A stretch of DNA of 64,000 nt, from positions 2,745,501-2,809,500 of the forward strand of contig NZ_CP060092.1 of the NCBI RefSeq assembly GCF_014217335.1. The letters run 5' to 3'. The position numbers and the translations under genes are program-made. Origin of the DNA: Teredinibacter purpureus (GTDB taxonomy: Bacteria; Pseudomonadota; Gammaproteobacteria; Pseudomonadales; Cellvibrionaceae). Positions 8,231-16,101 of the stretch are shown here, one piece after another. The notes below the pieces were generated by a model. That model worked only from the letters and a program-made list of their open reading frames with translations, ran no database searches and was not told where the DNA came from. Each line of letters starts with the position of its first letter. Position 1 is the stretch's first letter.

Positions 8231-8674
8231 ATGAATCGAGCATCGTTGTATCCAATCAGTGGGTTTTTAATAGCCCCGCCTATAGGTGCACTAATATGGG
8301 TTGTGCTATATGGCGGTATTGGTGAAATTTTTGGTGGGATATCTGCTTGGGCAGTTATTGTAAGTTGGGTTATTTCCGCAATTGTTGGTATACCTATATA
8401 TTTACTTCTTAAAGCTAAAGGTTGTATTAACTTTCGTTCTTTAACTTTAGGCGGTGCATTAATTTCAGCCGCTCCTTGGCTACTATTTAGTTTTCCGGGC
8501 GGCACGACTCGTAGTGTTGTGGGGCAAACAATAATCATTGAAAATGGCAGCTACACTACAGCAGGCCTTTTGTACCAATTAAAGTTTCTGCTGGGTTTTG
8601 GCTTTTGTGGTGCAGTTTCAGGCTTAGTCTTTTGGCTCATAGTACGGCAGCTTGTAACAAGGCCATCAAATTGA
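8231..8674 (+). CDS. cassette 4: multi-pass membrane protein
   Basis: 147 aa with four hydrophobic segments (GFLIAPPIGALIWVVLYGG, AWAVIVSWVISAIVGIPIYLLL, a third around GGALISAAPWLLFSF, and the last before LIVRQLV). No family recognised. The ATG at 8231 is the first start after the cassette junction, and the open frame upstream to 8123 is attC3. The last residues and stop lie inside attC4. Confidence 0.5.
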   Translation: MNRASLYPISGFLIAPPIGALIWVVLYGGIGEIFGGISAWAVIVSWVISAIVGIPIYLLLKAKGCINFRSLTLGGALISAAPWLLFSFPGGTTRSVVGQTIIIENGSYTTAGLLYQLKFLLGFGFCGAVSGLVFWLIVRQLVTRPSN

Positions 8675-8762
8675 CGGCTTTTCCGTCGCTTTTTTTGTGG
8701 CTTAACGCTACGCTGCCACAAAACAATCAACTACAAAGCCGCAATTTATGGCGGCGTTAGAG
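8652..8762 (+). other. attC4
   Basis: TTGTAAC to GTTAGAG, 111 bp. The first 20 bases are translated as the C-terminus of the cassette 4 protein. Confidence 0.9.
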
Positions 8763-8768
8763 CTACAC

Positions 8769-9335
8769 ATGAAAAAAGTAATTCTTTTAATTTTTATAGC
8801 TATTATTCCATATGAAATGTGGGCAGATAGTCCCGCAATGCCAATTCCCTATGTGGAACCGTCATCGTATGGAAGTTTTTATTTCAAAATGATTCCGGAA
8901 GTAGGGTCATACGAAAATGGCGAATACGAAATAAAGTCCCCTGCGTATGGTGTTGCCTATGAACTTTTGGAAAATGGTGACAGTAGAGAGTTATGGGAAG
9001 TTCAAGGCTGGTATGCTTTTCAAGTATATCTATCCAATGAAGCTGAATACCTTGTTAGAATGGGCAATTGGGCGAGCGGCAAGAAACCGTCCAAAGAAGA
9101 TCTTGCAGTCGCCTTTTATCACAAAGGCGTATTGCTTAAAGAATATTCTACAGCTGACCTTATAAAAATAAAGCGTAGTGTTCAAAGAACAGTAAGTCAC
9201 TATTTTTGGAGGTCAGATGATCAAGAGTTTCCAAAAATGGAGTATAAAAATAAGTTTTTACTAAAAACTATAGAAAATAGGTTGTATACGTTCGATATTT
9301 CTACCGGAGAAATCATTGAAGAGAAAAAGCTCTAA
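8769..9335 (+). CDS. cassette 5: exported hypothetical protein, 188 aa
   Basis: A clear signal peptide (MKKVILLIFIAIIPYEMWA, cleavage near residue 19-20) then a soluble domain rich in aromatic residues with repeated YELL/YGV strands and the C-terminus YTFDISTGEIIEEKKL. Probably periplasmic. The family is unknown to me. The ATG at 8769 is taken because it starts the signal peptide; the frame open from 8748 is attC4. Confidence 0.55.
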   Translation: MKKVILLIFIAIIPYEMWADSPAMPIPYVEPSSYGSFYFKMIPEVGSYENGEYEIKSPAYGVAYELLENGDSRELWEVQGWYAFQVYLSNEAEYLVRMGNWASGKKPSKEDLAVAFYHKGVLLKEYSTADLIKIKRSVQRTVSHYFWRSDDQEFPKMEYKNKFLLKTIENRLYTFDISTGEIIEEKKL

Positions 9336-9431
9336 CAAAGTTGTCAAATTGACAGTTTTTCCGTCACTCCTTTTTGTGCTTAATAGCACAAACGGGTTCC
9401 TCCAAAACTGCAATTTACAACGGCGTTATGC
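9330..9431 (+). other. attC5
   Basis: GCTCTAAC to GTTATGC, 102 bp. TTGTGCTTAATAGCACAAA forms the apical stem. Confidence 0.9.
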
Positions 9432-9440
9432 ACGGTGAAT

Positions 9441-9809
9441 ATGAAGTACGAAAATTTACTCAGCCCTTTAGAGTTTGAAGATGATGTCACTGTTGAGGTC
9501 GCAGCTATATCATCTGAACTATTGCCAGGGCCAATCTCTGAAGATAATTGGGTGCATTTGTCCGAGCGGTTGTGGAATAGGGTTTTGTTCCTAGGCCAAG
9601 CTTACGAACTGCATTTCTCTCAAGTTATAGAGCCTGTAATTGACACAGTTTTGGGACCTGAACAATGCGAGTCACTTCTGGAGGAGTTAGAATTTTTACA
9701 GCATGTATCTACGGATCCTGCGTTAGATAAAACTATAACTTCTCTTGCAAATGAGTGTGGCAAAGTAATAAATAGGGTTGGTATGCGGCTTGTTCTCAGC
9801 CCGCCTTAA
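9441..9809 (+). CDS. cassette 6: hypothetical acidic protein, 122 aa
   Basis: A small acidic soluble protein, helical in appearance (ESLLEELEFLQHVSTD), with no signal or membrane segment. Start ATG at 9441; an in-frame GTG two codons earlier is possible. No recognised family. It ends just before attC6. Confidence 0.5.
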   Translation: MKYENLLSPLEFEDDVTVEVAAISSELLPGPISEDNWVHLSERLWNRVLFLGQAYELHFSQVIEPVIDTVLGPEQCESLLEELEFLQHVSTDPALDKTITSLANECGKVINRVGMRLVLSPP

Positions 9810-9813
9810 AAAT

Positions 9814-9927
9814 GCATAACAAAATTATCAATAGGACAAAATTTGCTTCGCTTCGTTTTGGGGTGGCTTCGCCACTTTACCCCAAAACTCCACTACACAA
9901 ACTTTGCCTATTATAATGGCGTTATGT
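9814..9927 (+). other. attC6
   Basis: GCATAAC to GTTATGT, 114 bp, with GGGGTGGCTTCGCCACTTTACCCC as the apical hairpin region, shared with attC9 and attC30. Confidence 0.9.
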
Positions 9928-9933
9928 GTAAAT

Positions 9934-10152
9934 ATGCGAGAACCCGATAGTTTAGAGAAAAAAATAAGATTCGTATTCGGCCTACTGATAATGTTTTCTG
10001 TAAGCTCGGTAATTACTTTTTTTGTGTTTTTGGAGTATGGGGTTGTACATTTTTCTATTTGCCTAATCGTCAGTGCCCTGTTCGCGTTCTTTGCAGTGTG
10101 TAAAGGTGATGAGGCTTACGATAGATTACGGTATTGGTTAGGTTGGTGGTAG
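9934..10152 (+). CDS. cassette 7a: small two-helix membrane protein
   Basis: 72 aa with two hydrophobic segments (FVFGLLIMFSVSSVITFFVF and FSICLIVSALFAFFAV) and a polar tail. The ATG at 9934 lies 13 bases after the junction. It is followed after 3 bases by a second short frame (10156-10335), so this is one of the few cassettes with two genes. Family unknown. Confidence 0.45.
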   Translation: MREPDSLEKKIRFVFGLLIMFSVSSVITFFVFLEYGVVHFSICLIVSALFAFFAVCKGDEAYDRLRYWLGWW

Positions 10153-10155
10153 CTA

Positions 10156-10335
10156 ATGTTAACTTGGATAATTTTGCTTGTTTTTGCTGTCCCGTTATAC
10201 ATCTTCATCAGGCAAATGATGAGGTCAAATAAAACCCATAGTAATCGGTTGGCGGAAATCCAAAGAACTCTTCGTGAAAAAAGAGAAAGGGAAGTGCAAG
10301 AGAAGTGGGATTGTGTTAAAAACAAACATAAGTGA
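10156..10335 (+). CDS. cassette 7b: 59-aa single-span membrane protein
   Basis: Starts MLTWIILLVFAVPLYIFIRQ, a membrane helix, followed by a charged coiled-coil-like tail (RLAEIQRTLREKREREVQEK). It is closely spaced after cassette 7a, which suggests translational coupling and perhaps a two-component membrane pair. It is short, and no family is recognised. Confidence 0.45.
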   Translation: MLTWIILLVFAVPLYIFIRQMMRSNKTHSNRLAEIQRTLREKREREVQEKWDCVKNKHK

Positions 10336-10365
10336 TATTGGTTTTTGTATATAAGTCGTACAAAC

Positions 10366-10482
10366 ACATAACAAGTGTAGCCACCTGACAAAAATTACTA
10401 CGCGCCTTTTTGTGTTTTCGCTACGCTCAATGTTACACAAAAATGCACTACGCAATTTTTGCAGGTGCTACAGGCGTTAGAG
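10366..10482 (+). other. attC7
   Basis: CACATAAC to GTTAGAG, 117 bp, with arms GTGTAGCCACCTGACA / TGCAGGTGCTACAGGC. Same attC type as attC23 and attC42. Confidence 0.9.
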
Positions 10483-10489
10483 TTTCATT

Positions 10490-10843
10490 ATGAAATTTAT
10501 CGCGTTAATAATTTTAATATTTCCAAGCTTGGTTTTAGCCTGTTTTCCAACCGATGGAAGTGAGGTGGAGATTATCGGTACAGTAGTACCTGCTGTATAT
10601 AAAACTCAAGAAATGATCGCGCACTATAGTGCCTTGGAGCTAGTAGAACCCGAATGTTTTTCACCGGATGGTGAACTTTCAGATGAAGAAGTAAAAATTG
10701 GAAAGGTTCAACTTGTGGTTCCAGAAGGCGTTGAAGTTGAGGTGGGTGGCAAATATCGGGTAAACGGTAATGCTTTTCATGGCCATACGGGCCATCATTA
10801 TACAAAAATCATATTAAGTTCTAAAAATGTACAAAAACTCTAA
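10490..10843 (+). CDS. cassette 8: exported DUF4431-like protein
   Basis: 117 aa with a signal peptide (MKFIALIILIFPSLVLA) and a small beta-rich domain. The pattern VEIIGTV, a central cysteine region (EPECFSPD), and AFHGHTGHHYTKIIL matches what I know of DUF4431 proteins, which end with a GAHTGHHHTPV-like motif. Likely periplasmic. The biochemical role of DUF4431 is not known to me. Confidence 0.55.
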   Translation: MKFIALIILIFPSLVLACFPTDGSEVEIIGTVVPAVYKTQEMIAHYSALELVEPECFSPDGELSDEEVKIGKVQLVVPEGVEVEVGGKYRVNGNAFHGHTGHHYTKIILSSKNVQKL

Positions 10844-10939
10844 CAAGTTGCTCCTGCTGACATTTTTTCCGTTACTTCTTTTGTGCTTAATAGCACAAAA
10901 TCATCCACTCCAAAAATGCAGCAGAGCAAGGCGTTAAGG
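10838..10939 (+). other. attC8
   Basis: ACTCTAAC to GTTAAGG, 102 bp. Nearly identical to attC31, whose cassette carries an unrelated TonB-like gene. Confidence 0.9.
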
Positions 10940-10944
10940 CCCAC

Positions 10945-11406
10945 ATGCCCGAAGAATTCGAATTTCTAATTAAAGCATTATTCGTCGTCATTGGAATCGG
11001 CGGTGCTTTATATTCAGCTTACGCAACCATAATGGCAAAAATCTCATGTGGTTGGGTTCCTGTTACTGGAAAAATCACCTCTCATGAAATGGACGAGAGT
11101 AGAGATAGTGACGGTGATTCTATGTATAAAGCTAAAGTCGAATATGCTTATGAATATCGAGGTCGCAGATATAACGGAAAACGAATTGCCTTCGGGTTTT
11201 CGTCGTGGAATATTCGGTCGCTTGTATCTAAGGCTTATAGTGAAGCTATATCTGAATATCCAGCGGTGAAAGTTTACGTAAATGGAAATTCACCAAAAAT
11301 ATCTAGCATTTTAGTTGGCATTCGAAGCTTCCATATAGCCAACATATTGTTTTTTAATTTTTGGAATATTATTGTATACAAAGCCTTAACAAGTTTGTCC
11401 ATTTGA
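10945..11406 (+). CDS. cassette 9: DUF3592-like membrane protein
   Basis: 153 aa with N-terminal membrane segment (FLIKALFVVIGIGGALYSAYA), the extracytoplasmic part WVPVTGKITSHEMDE...YKAKVEYAYEYRGRRYNGKRIAFG, and a second membrane segment near the C-terminus. The arrangement matches DUF3592. A paralogue sharing most residues is in cassette 30 (26910-27371), with the same attC type. The stop falls inside attC9, so the last residues TSLSI derive from the attC. Confidence 0.6.
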   Translation: MPEEFEFLIKALFVVIGIGGALYSAYATIMAKISCGWVPVTGKITSHEMDESRDSDGDSMYKAKVEYAYEYRGRRYNGKRIAFGFSSWNIRSLVSKAYSEAISEYPAVKVYVNGNSPKISSILVGIRSFHIANILFFNFWNIIVYKALTSLSI

Positions 11407-11497
11407 CGTTTTGGTCTACGCTCCGTTTTGGGGTGGCTTCGCCACTTTACCCCAAAACTCCACTACAACCAAAACGCAAATGACAAAGGCGTTAAAT
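11384..11497 (+). other. attC9
   Basis: GCCTTAAC to GTTAAAT, 114 bp. Very similar to attC30 next to the paralogous DUF3592-like gene, implying divergence of one ancestral cassette. Confidence 0.9.
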
Positions 11498-11509
11498 GCT
11501 AAGGAAGCT

Positions 11510-12277
11510 ATGAGTATTACACTAAGATCAATCGGATTATTCGGAATATTAATTTTCGGAATTCTGTTCTCTGTAACCTTTGTATCGCCGGGGGTTATTG
11601 AAGAGTCAGCGAAAGGATTCGTGAAATACCAAATAGAAAAGGAAGTCAGAGAAAAGCAGCAATCTATAGTAGATTCTAGCGTTGCGAGTAAAGCTCTAAA
11701 TGTCGCAGAAAGCCTTGGATTGGAATCTGAAAAAATACAAGAGGATTTAGATAACAACCTGCCAGAGAAGATTGCAAGTGTCATCGCCTCTATGTGTGGC
11801 TATGATTGTGAAAGGAAAAAAGCATTGGCTCAGTCAATTACATCGGGATACTTGGATCGCCTCAAGAGCATAAAAGTTGCTCAAGATACCTTGGGTGATC
11901 TAATCAAAGGAAAATACATCGAAATAGTTAGTAACCTGAAATTTGATCTACGGATATTTCTTGGGTCAAATCTTACGATGTTCCTTATTCTCCTAGTGGT
12001 GTCCTTCGCAAAGCCACGAGCTATGGCACATTTGTTTTTACCTGGATTACTTCTGGTTTTGGCTACAATAATATCCTCGGCAATTTACATATATGGCCAA
12101 GATTGGTTCTATACCATTTTGTACAACGATTATATGGGGTTTGGCTATTTGGCGTATGTCTCGGTTATATTTGGTGTACTAATAGATATCGCACTAAATA
12201 AAGCGCGAGTTACAACCGAGGTAATAAACGGAATAGCCAATGCCTTGGGTTCAGCGTTCTCGGTAGTACCGTGTTAG
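11510..12277 (+). CDS. cassette 10: membrane protein with periplasmic helical domain
   Basis: 255 aa: an N-terminal membrane segment (SIGLFGILIFGILFSVTFVS), a long helical, probably periplasmic domain (about 30-150) rich in Glu/Lys with two Cys in MCGYDCERKK, and three C-terminal membrane segments from about residue 158. No family recognised. The start at 11510 is preferred to 11480, which lies inside attC9. Confidence 0.5.
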   Translation: MSITLRSIGLFGILIFGILFSVTFVSPGVIEESAKGFVKYQIEKEVREKQQSIVDSSVASKALNVAESLGLESEKIQEDLDNNLPEKIASVIASMCGYDCERKKALAQSITSGYLDRLKSIKVAQDTLGDLIKGKYIEIVSNLKFDLRIFLGSNLTMFLILLVVSFAKPRAMAHLFLPGLLLVLATIISSAIYIYGQDWFYTILYNDYMGFGYLAYVSVIFGVLIDIALNKARVTTEVINGIANALGSAFSVVPC

Positions 12278-12281
12278 GCGC

Positions 12282-12374
12282 ATTTAACAAAACAATCAAC
12301 CGGACTCCGCTAAGCGTGGTTCGCTTTGCTCACAATACCACGCTTAGCTCCGCTCGGTTATTGTGGCGTTAGGA
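12282..12374 (+). other. attC10
   Basis: ATTTAAC to GTTAGGA, 93 bp, with the strong inner arms GCTAAGCGTGG / CCACGCTTAGC. Confidence 0.88.
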
Positions 12375-12385
12375 GGCAAGTTCGA

Positions 12386-12691
12386 GTGTTGCTGATGTTC
12401 ATATTTTCTCTCTGCTTCGTAGTTATCGGTTGGTCTGGAATATTGACGGCCAGATACTATTCTGCTGTAAAGAAGCATGAGCCCGAAATTTGGAAGAAAA
12501 TTGGTGAACCCAATATCATAACTATGAGAGCGACATTTTATGGTTTAGAAAATTCACCCCTCTTTCTGGAAATAGAGAGTAAAGAAGTTTTGTCGCTAGC
12601 TAAGCGAAGTAAGCAATCTCAGAAAGTAGTATTGGTTTCCTTTTTTGTGCTTTTCTTAACAATAGGCTGGAGCGTACTAAATGTCTCCTAA
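12386..12691 (+). CDS. cassette 11: two-span membrane protein, UspB-like layout
   Basis: 101 aa with a membrane segment at each end (FIFSLCFVVIGWSGILTARYY and VVLVSFFVLFLTIGWS) and a central soluble stretch EPEIWKKIGEPN. This is reminiscent of universal stress protein B, but the similarity is weak. The GTG at 12386 has AGGAGG at 12371-12376. The AGGAGG itself overlaps the end of attC10. Confidence 0.5.
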   Translation: MLLMFIFSLCFVVIGWSGILTARYYSAVKKHEPEIWKKIGEPNIITMRATFYGLENSPLFLEIESKEVLSLAKRSKQSQKVVLVSFFVLFLTIGWSVLNVS

Positions 12692-12801
12692 CAAGTTACT
12701 CCACCCGACGTTTTGGTCTACGCTCCATGTTGTACATGGCCTTCGGCCATTTTGCACAACATTCCACTTCAACCAAAACGCGGCTGAGTAAGGCGTTAAA
12801 T
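12686..12801 (+). other. attC11
   Basis: CTCCTAAC to GTTAAAT, 116 bp. The body carries GGCCTTCGGCC at the apex, like attC19. Confidence 0.9.
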
Positions 12802-12867
12802 AGCTCGGCAACATACTATTTATACGGCGTGAAGATTTCAGTTTTAAACTTACATTTTTAGCTGTGT

Positions 12868-12945
12868 AGTGGTTTTAAATATTATGCTAGTTTCATAACG
12901 AAACAGTTCGTTTAGCTCTACCAGCATTAAACCGTGCAAACCACT
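12868..12945 (+). ncRNA. conserved nested hairpin of the R cassette (candidate structured RNA)
   Basis: Three coaxial stems read from the sequence: 8 bp (AGTGGTTT/AAACCACT), 5 bp (ATGCT/AGCAT, at 12884 and 12923) and 6 bp (AACGAA/TTCGTT, at 12897 and 12907). Equivalent positions in the other copies are 15632-15709, 17609-17686 and 21084-21161. Strand and transcription are inferred, not shown. A single-stranded DNA structure is an alternative. Confidence 0.4.
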
Positions 12946-13036
12946 CTAAAAGTCTGTTTTAGTATTTTAAGTTTTACTGGTTGCAAGCATATTTTAGTAA
13001 CTCGTAAAAAGTGTTATTTTCGAGCGGGTAGTTTTA

Positions 13037-13093
13037 ATGAAGAAAAAAGCAGAGCGGGGTAGTGATGTAAAGTTTACCGGTCGTTCTTCTTAG
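13037..13093 (+). CDS. conserved 18-aa frame in the R cassette
   Basis: MKKKAERGSDVKFTGRSS in copy 1. The same frame is in copies 2-4 at 15801, 17778 and 21253 with one substitution. It is basic and lacks a convincing ribosome site (GAGCGGG is 11 bases upstream). Since the copies are almost identical overall, conservation alone does not prove translation. Confidence 0.2.
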   Translation: MKKKAERGSDVKFTGRSS

Positions 13094-13204
13094 GGTTTTC
13101 AGGTTTAGCGTTTACGGGTGTTCATGTAGCGTTGTTCGCCACTTTGGTAGCAAGGCTCCATTTGCGTTCCGCAACGCAGTGTTGGTGTTGTTTGGTGTAT
13201 CGCC

Positions 13205-13332
13205 ATTTAACAAGGCCATCATGCTGCGCCAGCAAGCTGGCTGGACAAATTTTCCGTTGTTTGTTTTGTGCTTTAACGCTACGCTAGCACAAAAAAACAA
13301 CTCCAAATTTGCCGCATATGGCGGCGTTAAGC
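13205..13332 (+). other. attC12 (of R1)
   Basis: ATTTAAC to GTTAAGC, 128 bp. The body includes CGCCAGCAAGCTGGC and the apical TTGTGCTTTAACGCTACGC region. Same as attC17, 21 and 25. Confidence 0.92.
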
Positions 13333-13336
13333 TCTA

Positions 13337-14053
13337 ATGAGTATGAACGAACTACCGAATTTACTAAATGATACATGGAGATTCTTTCGGGCCAATATAT
13401 GGGGCTTATGGAAAGTTTTATTTCCCATAATAGTTCCGGTATCAATAATTAGTACAGCGTTATCAGAATACCTTCCGTCTGATGGGGTAGTTTCTTGGGT
13501 TGTGCTTGGCGTTGTTATATTTCTTTATCCAATTATCCAAGCTGCGATGATATTTTATATCTCCTCGGTATTAACTGGAGAAGCTCTACCGAGAGGTGTT
13601 TGCTACCGTCTTGGCGCTAAATATTGGGCACCTTTGTTTGGGCTTTATATCTTGGGTGCTCTAGCTATGTGCGGAGGGTTTTTTCTTCTTATAATTCCTG
13701 GATTAATCGTATTTTCACGTATAATGTTTTCTGAGTTCTACTGTTTGCTTTATGAGCAAAGCCCAGTGGAAGCGTTTGAATCTAGCTGGCATCAAACTAG
13801 AGATTATCAATGGCTGCTTTTAGTAGGGGTGCTCTTGATTGCGGTAGCCACATCGATACCAGTATGGCTATTAGAAAAGGTAGTAGAATCAACAGGCGCT
13901 ATTGGATCTATCTTCGCAGTTGTTATTGGCGTTATTGAATATATGTTGGGATGTCTAATTACTATATTTGGATACAGGGTGTTTTCGTTACACCTAGAAA
14001 AGCTTAACAAACAAAGCCAGCAGGACTCGCCTGACGGCTCGCCTCTGCTTTGA
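13337..14053 (+). CDS. cassette 13: YciC/UPF0259-like integral membrane protein
   Basis: 238 aa, about six membrane segments, with the region FLLIIPGLIVFSRIMFSEFYCLLYEQSPVEAFESSW that is typical of UPF0259 (YciC-like) inner-membrane proteins. Family function is unknown. ATG at 13337 (or 13343). The C-terminal tail from about KLNKQ to the stop at 14053 is encoded by attC13, so the recombination site doubles as coding sequence. It lies directly after R1, which could affect its expression. Confidence 0.65.
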   Translation: MSMNELPNLLNDTWRFFRANIWGLWKVLFPIIVPVSIISTALSEYLPSDGVVSWVVLGVVIFLYPIIQAAMIFYISSVLTGEALPRGVCYRLGAKYWAPLFGLYILGALAMCGGFFLLIIPGLIVFSRIMFSEFYCLLYEQSPVEAFESSWHQTRDYQWLLLVGVLLIAVATSIPVWLLEKVVESTGAIGSIFAVVIGVIEYMLGCLITIFGYRVFSLHLEKLNKQSQQDSPDGSPLL

Positions 14054-14062
14054 GCGTTAGTA
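14002..14062 (+). other. attC13 (short, translated)
   Basis: GCTTAAC to GTTAGTA, only 61 bp, arms AAAGCCAGCAGG / CCTCTGCTTT. Almost the whole site is in frame with the cassette 13 gene. Confidence 0.85.
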
Positions 14063-14076
14063 GCCAAAGGAAGCTC

Positions 14077-14379
14077 ATGGAGCCTGGAAATATTCTGAAA
14101 ATAGAAACGCTTGATGACGGGTGGCGAGATAAAGACTCCATTATGTTACATGCTTGTTTCCAACTACTAAGTGATTGTATAAATAAAGAAGAATTGTTGA
14201 GCGGTCATACTGACTGGGAGGCAGATGAAAAACATCGTGCGGCAAAGAGCGAAATAGAAGAGCTTTATGTTTGGTGGCAATCATACAAGGAAAGAGATAT
14301 TCCAAACGATGATGGCTACGAAGAAGAAACAAAAATGTTATTACGTCTTATCAATATTAGGTGGGCGCTGTGGACATAG
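14077..14379 (+). CDS. cassette 14: conserved hypothetical protein, 100 aa
   Basis: Soluble and acidic. The pattern DGWRDKDSIMLHACFQLLSDC...HTDWEADEKHRAAKSEIEELYVWW is one I recall from a family of small hypothetical proteins found in phages and integron cassettes. No function is known to me. ATG at 14077 follows AAAGGAAG. It ends just before attC14. Confidence 0.55.
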   Translation: MEPGNILKIETLDDGWRDKDSIMLHACFQLLSDCINKEELLSGHTDWEADEKHRAAKSEIEELYVWWQSYKERDIPNDDGYEEETKMLLRLINIRWALWT

Positions 14380-14380
14380 C

Positions 14381-14497
14381 TACTAACAAACATGTCAACT
14401 GGACAGTTTTTTGCTCCGGCCTTTTGCAAATTTCGCTTCGCTGCATTTTATCGCAAAAGTCCTCCACAAAAAACTGCCAGTTACATGGGCGTTAAAC
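14381..14497 (+). other. attC14
   Basis: TACTAAC to GTTAAAC, 117 bp. Same type as attC33 (arms ACATGTCAACTGGACAGT / ACTGCCAGTTACATGG). Confidence 0.9.
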
Positions 14498-14511
14498 ACC
14501 AAGAGATAGTC

Positions 14512-15009
14512 ATGAGAACATTTTCTGAAAAATATCTTGGCGGAAGTAAGGTTCACGAAGATAGATACAAAATAGATGTCATAGTACTAGAAAAATATAT
14601 GGCGTTTTCTACTGAAATATTGAGATTGGCGTTATTGGGAATAGCTGTATATGGGTTTTTAGTATCTAACATCGTGCTGGAAATCGGGGAGAGCGGTCTG
14701 TTAGCTCTCAATGCCAATATGAGCTCGGTAGTTTTTCTTTTTTTGGGTCCAATTGCTTTTTTACTTTCTTCCTTGGCGGCTCTTGCGCACAGGTTTTACT
14801 CATCTGATTGCCTAGCGCACTATGTGCGGATACTACGCCTTAGTGAGGCTGAGGGTAATGAAAAATTGAAAACAGAGAAAGATAGCCTAGAAAAAGATGG
14901 GAAGCGTTGCAAGAACCTAATTATTGCTTCATGCATCTTTTTAGTTCTCGGTACTTTCTTAGCTGTTTGTTCATTTGGTATTGTCCTAAACGGGGGAGTA
15001 CATGTTTAA
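14512..15009 (+). CDS. cassette 15: three-span membrane protein, 165 aa
   Basis: Hydrophobic segments at about 35-52, 72-92 and 137-157, separated by a charged helical loop (RILRLSEAEGNEKLKTEKDSLEKDGKRCKN). Short soluble N-terminus MRTFSEKYLGGSKVHEDRYK. No family recognised. The ATG at 14512 is the first start after the attC14 end. The stop overlaps the first box of attC15. Confidence 0.5.
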   Translation: MRTFSEKYLGGSKVHEDRYKIDVIVLEKYMAFSTEILRLALLGIAVYGFLVSNIVLEIGESGLLALNANMSSVVFLFLGPIAFLLSSLAALAHRFYSSDCLAHYVRILRLSEAEGNEKLKTEKDSLEKDGKRCKNLIIASCIFLVLGTFLAVCSFGIVLNGGVHV

Positions 15010-15129
15010 CAAGGTTAGCCAACCTCGCCCGCAAGCGGGCTGGACCTCCGTTCCGGTATTTTTATGCGTTTATCGCTACGCTAACGCACAAAAACACCTA
15101 CACTACGGCCGTTGCTAACGGCGTTATAT
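15004..15129 (+). other. attC15
   Basis: TGTTTAAC to GTTATAT, 126 bp, containing GCCCGCAAGCGGGC as a perfect internal hairpin. Confidence 0.9.
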
Positions 15130-15133
15130 TTCA

Positions 15134-15475
15134 ATGGAGCTGAAAGTGAAGTATCTATTTCTAGCAATATCACTTGTCATGTCAGCGATGGTTACTGCCA
15201 AGGATATTTGTACAACTAACACTGAAATTCCTGATGACATGAGGCTTTCTGAGTCACATTACAGTAAAGAGAATGCATCTAGGTCAATAGATTTTCTCAA
15301 TGGCGTAGTAAAGCAAGATAAGCCTGCCGGAGAATGGATTAATGTACCCAATGCACTTAAAACCATTGATGGGTACATTCGCAAAAAGGAGTGCCTAGCT
15401 AGCAGTGAATTACCTAAGGGGTGGAAATGTTCAGAGTTTTGCCTCTTTATGGAGTCATCGTTCGTTTATGATTAA
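15134..15475 (+). CDS. cassette 16: exported hypothetical protein with Cys pairs
   Basis: 113 aa, signal peptide (VKYLFLAISLVMSAMVTA) followed by a mature domain with four or more cysteines (ICTTN, KECLA, WKCSEFC), suggesting periplasmic disulfides. The GTG at 15146 has GGAG 7 bases upstream and starts the signal peptide exactly; the ATG at 15134 adds four residues. Either start is possible. Family unknown. Confidence 0.5.
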   Translation: MELKVKYLFLAISLVMSAMVTAKDICTTNTEIPDDMRLSESHYSKENASRSIDFLNGVVKQDKPAGEWINVPNALKTIDGYIRKKECLASSELPKGWKCSEFCLFMESSFVYD

Positions 15476-15478
15476 AAA

Positions 15479-15565
15479 ATATAACAAGGCTATCAAAAAC
15501 CGTTCCGGCCAAAAAACGGCCTCCACTGGACGCGCTAACGCGCGCCTTTTATAGCGGCGTTAAAT
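15479..15565 (+). other. attC16
   Basis: TATAAC to GTTAAAT, 87 bp, with arms CGTTCCGGCC / GGCCTCCACTGG and GCGCGCTAACGCGCGC-like core. Nearly identical to attC38, whose cassette gene is unrelated. Confidence 0.9.
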
Positions 15566-16090
15566 AGCTCGGCAACATACTATTTATACGGCGTGAAGAT
15601 TTCAGTTTTAAACTTACATTTTTAGCTGTGTAGTGGTTTTAAATATAATGCTAGTTTCATAACGAAACAGTTCGTTTAGCTCTACCAGCATTAAACCGTG
15701 CAAACCACTCTAAAAGTCTGTTTTAGTATTTTAAGTTTTACTGGTTGCAAGCATATTTTAGTAACTCGTAAAAAGTGTTATTTTCGAGCGGGTAGTTTTA
15801 ATGAAGAAAAAAGCAGAGCGGGGTAGTGGTGTAAAGTTTACCGGTCGTTCTTCTTAGGGTTTTCAGGTTTAGCGTTTACGGGTGTTCATGTAGCGTTGTT
15901 CGCCACTTTGGTAGCAAAGCTCCATTTGCGTTCCGCAACGCAGTGTTGGTGTTGTTTGGTGTATCGCCATTTAACAAGGCCATCATGCTGCGCCAGCAAG
16001 CTGGCTGGACAAATTTTCCGTTGTTTGTTTTGTGCTTTAACGCTACGCTAGCACAAAAAAACAACTCCAAATTTGCCGCATATGGCGGCG
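15560..16090 (+). repeat. R2: repeated gene-less cassette, copy 2 (cassette 17)
   Basis: 531 bp. Same as R1 apart from a few substitutions (ATAATGC for ATTATGC at the 5' side of the hairpin; GGTGTAAAG for GATGTAAAG in the 18-codon frame at 15801-15857). The hairpin is at 15632-15709. A 64-codon reverse frame over the attC part is a shadow. Confidence 0.85.
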
Positions 16091-16096
16091 TTACTT
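15969..16096 (+). other. attC17 (of R2)
   Basis: ATTTAAC to GTTACTT, 128 bp, the same sequence as attC12 up to the junction. Confidence 0.92.
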
Positions 16097-16101
16097 GTCT
16101 A

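Larger units (their letters stand above)
12796..13326 (+). repeat. R1: repeated 531-bp gene-less cassette, copy 1 (cassette 12)
   Basis: One of four near-identical cassettes (others at 15560, 17537, 21012), same orientation. There is no normal gene. At 12868-12945, AGTGGTTT pairs with AAACCACT; inside it ATGCT pairs with AGCAT and AACGAA with TTCGTT, giving a long nested hairpin. CTAAAA/TTTTAG at 12946-12962 follows, with a T-rich tail. An 18-codon frame at 13037-13093 (MKKKAERGSDVKFTGRSS) is kept in all copies; copies 2-4 have Gly for Asp at residue 10. Copy 1 also has AAGGCTCC where the others have AAAGCTCC. Candidate structured RNA or regulatory cassette. Confidence 0.85.

Noticed and set aside
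12868-12962. R-cassette hairpins as a CRISPR-like array
   Set aside because: Only one hairpin set per cassette and no short regularly spaced repeats. No cas gene or CRISPR array is seen anywhere in the window.
13112-13306. 64-aa reverse frame found four times (also 15876, 17853, 21328)
   Set aside because: It lies over the attC and 3' part of the R cassette, runs opposite to cassette genes and has no ribosome site. It repeats only because the DNA is repeated.
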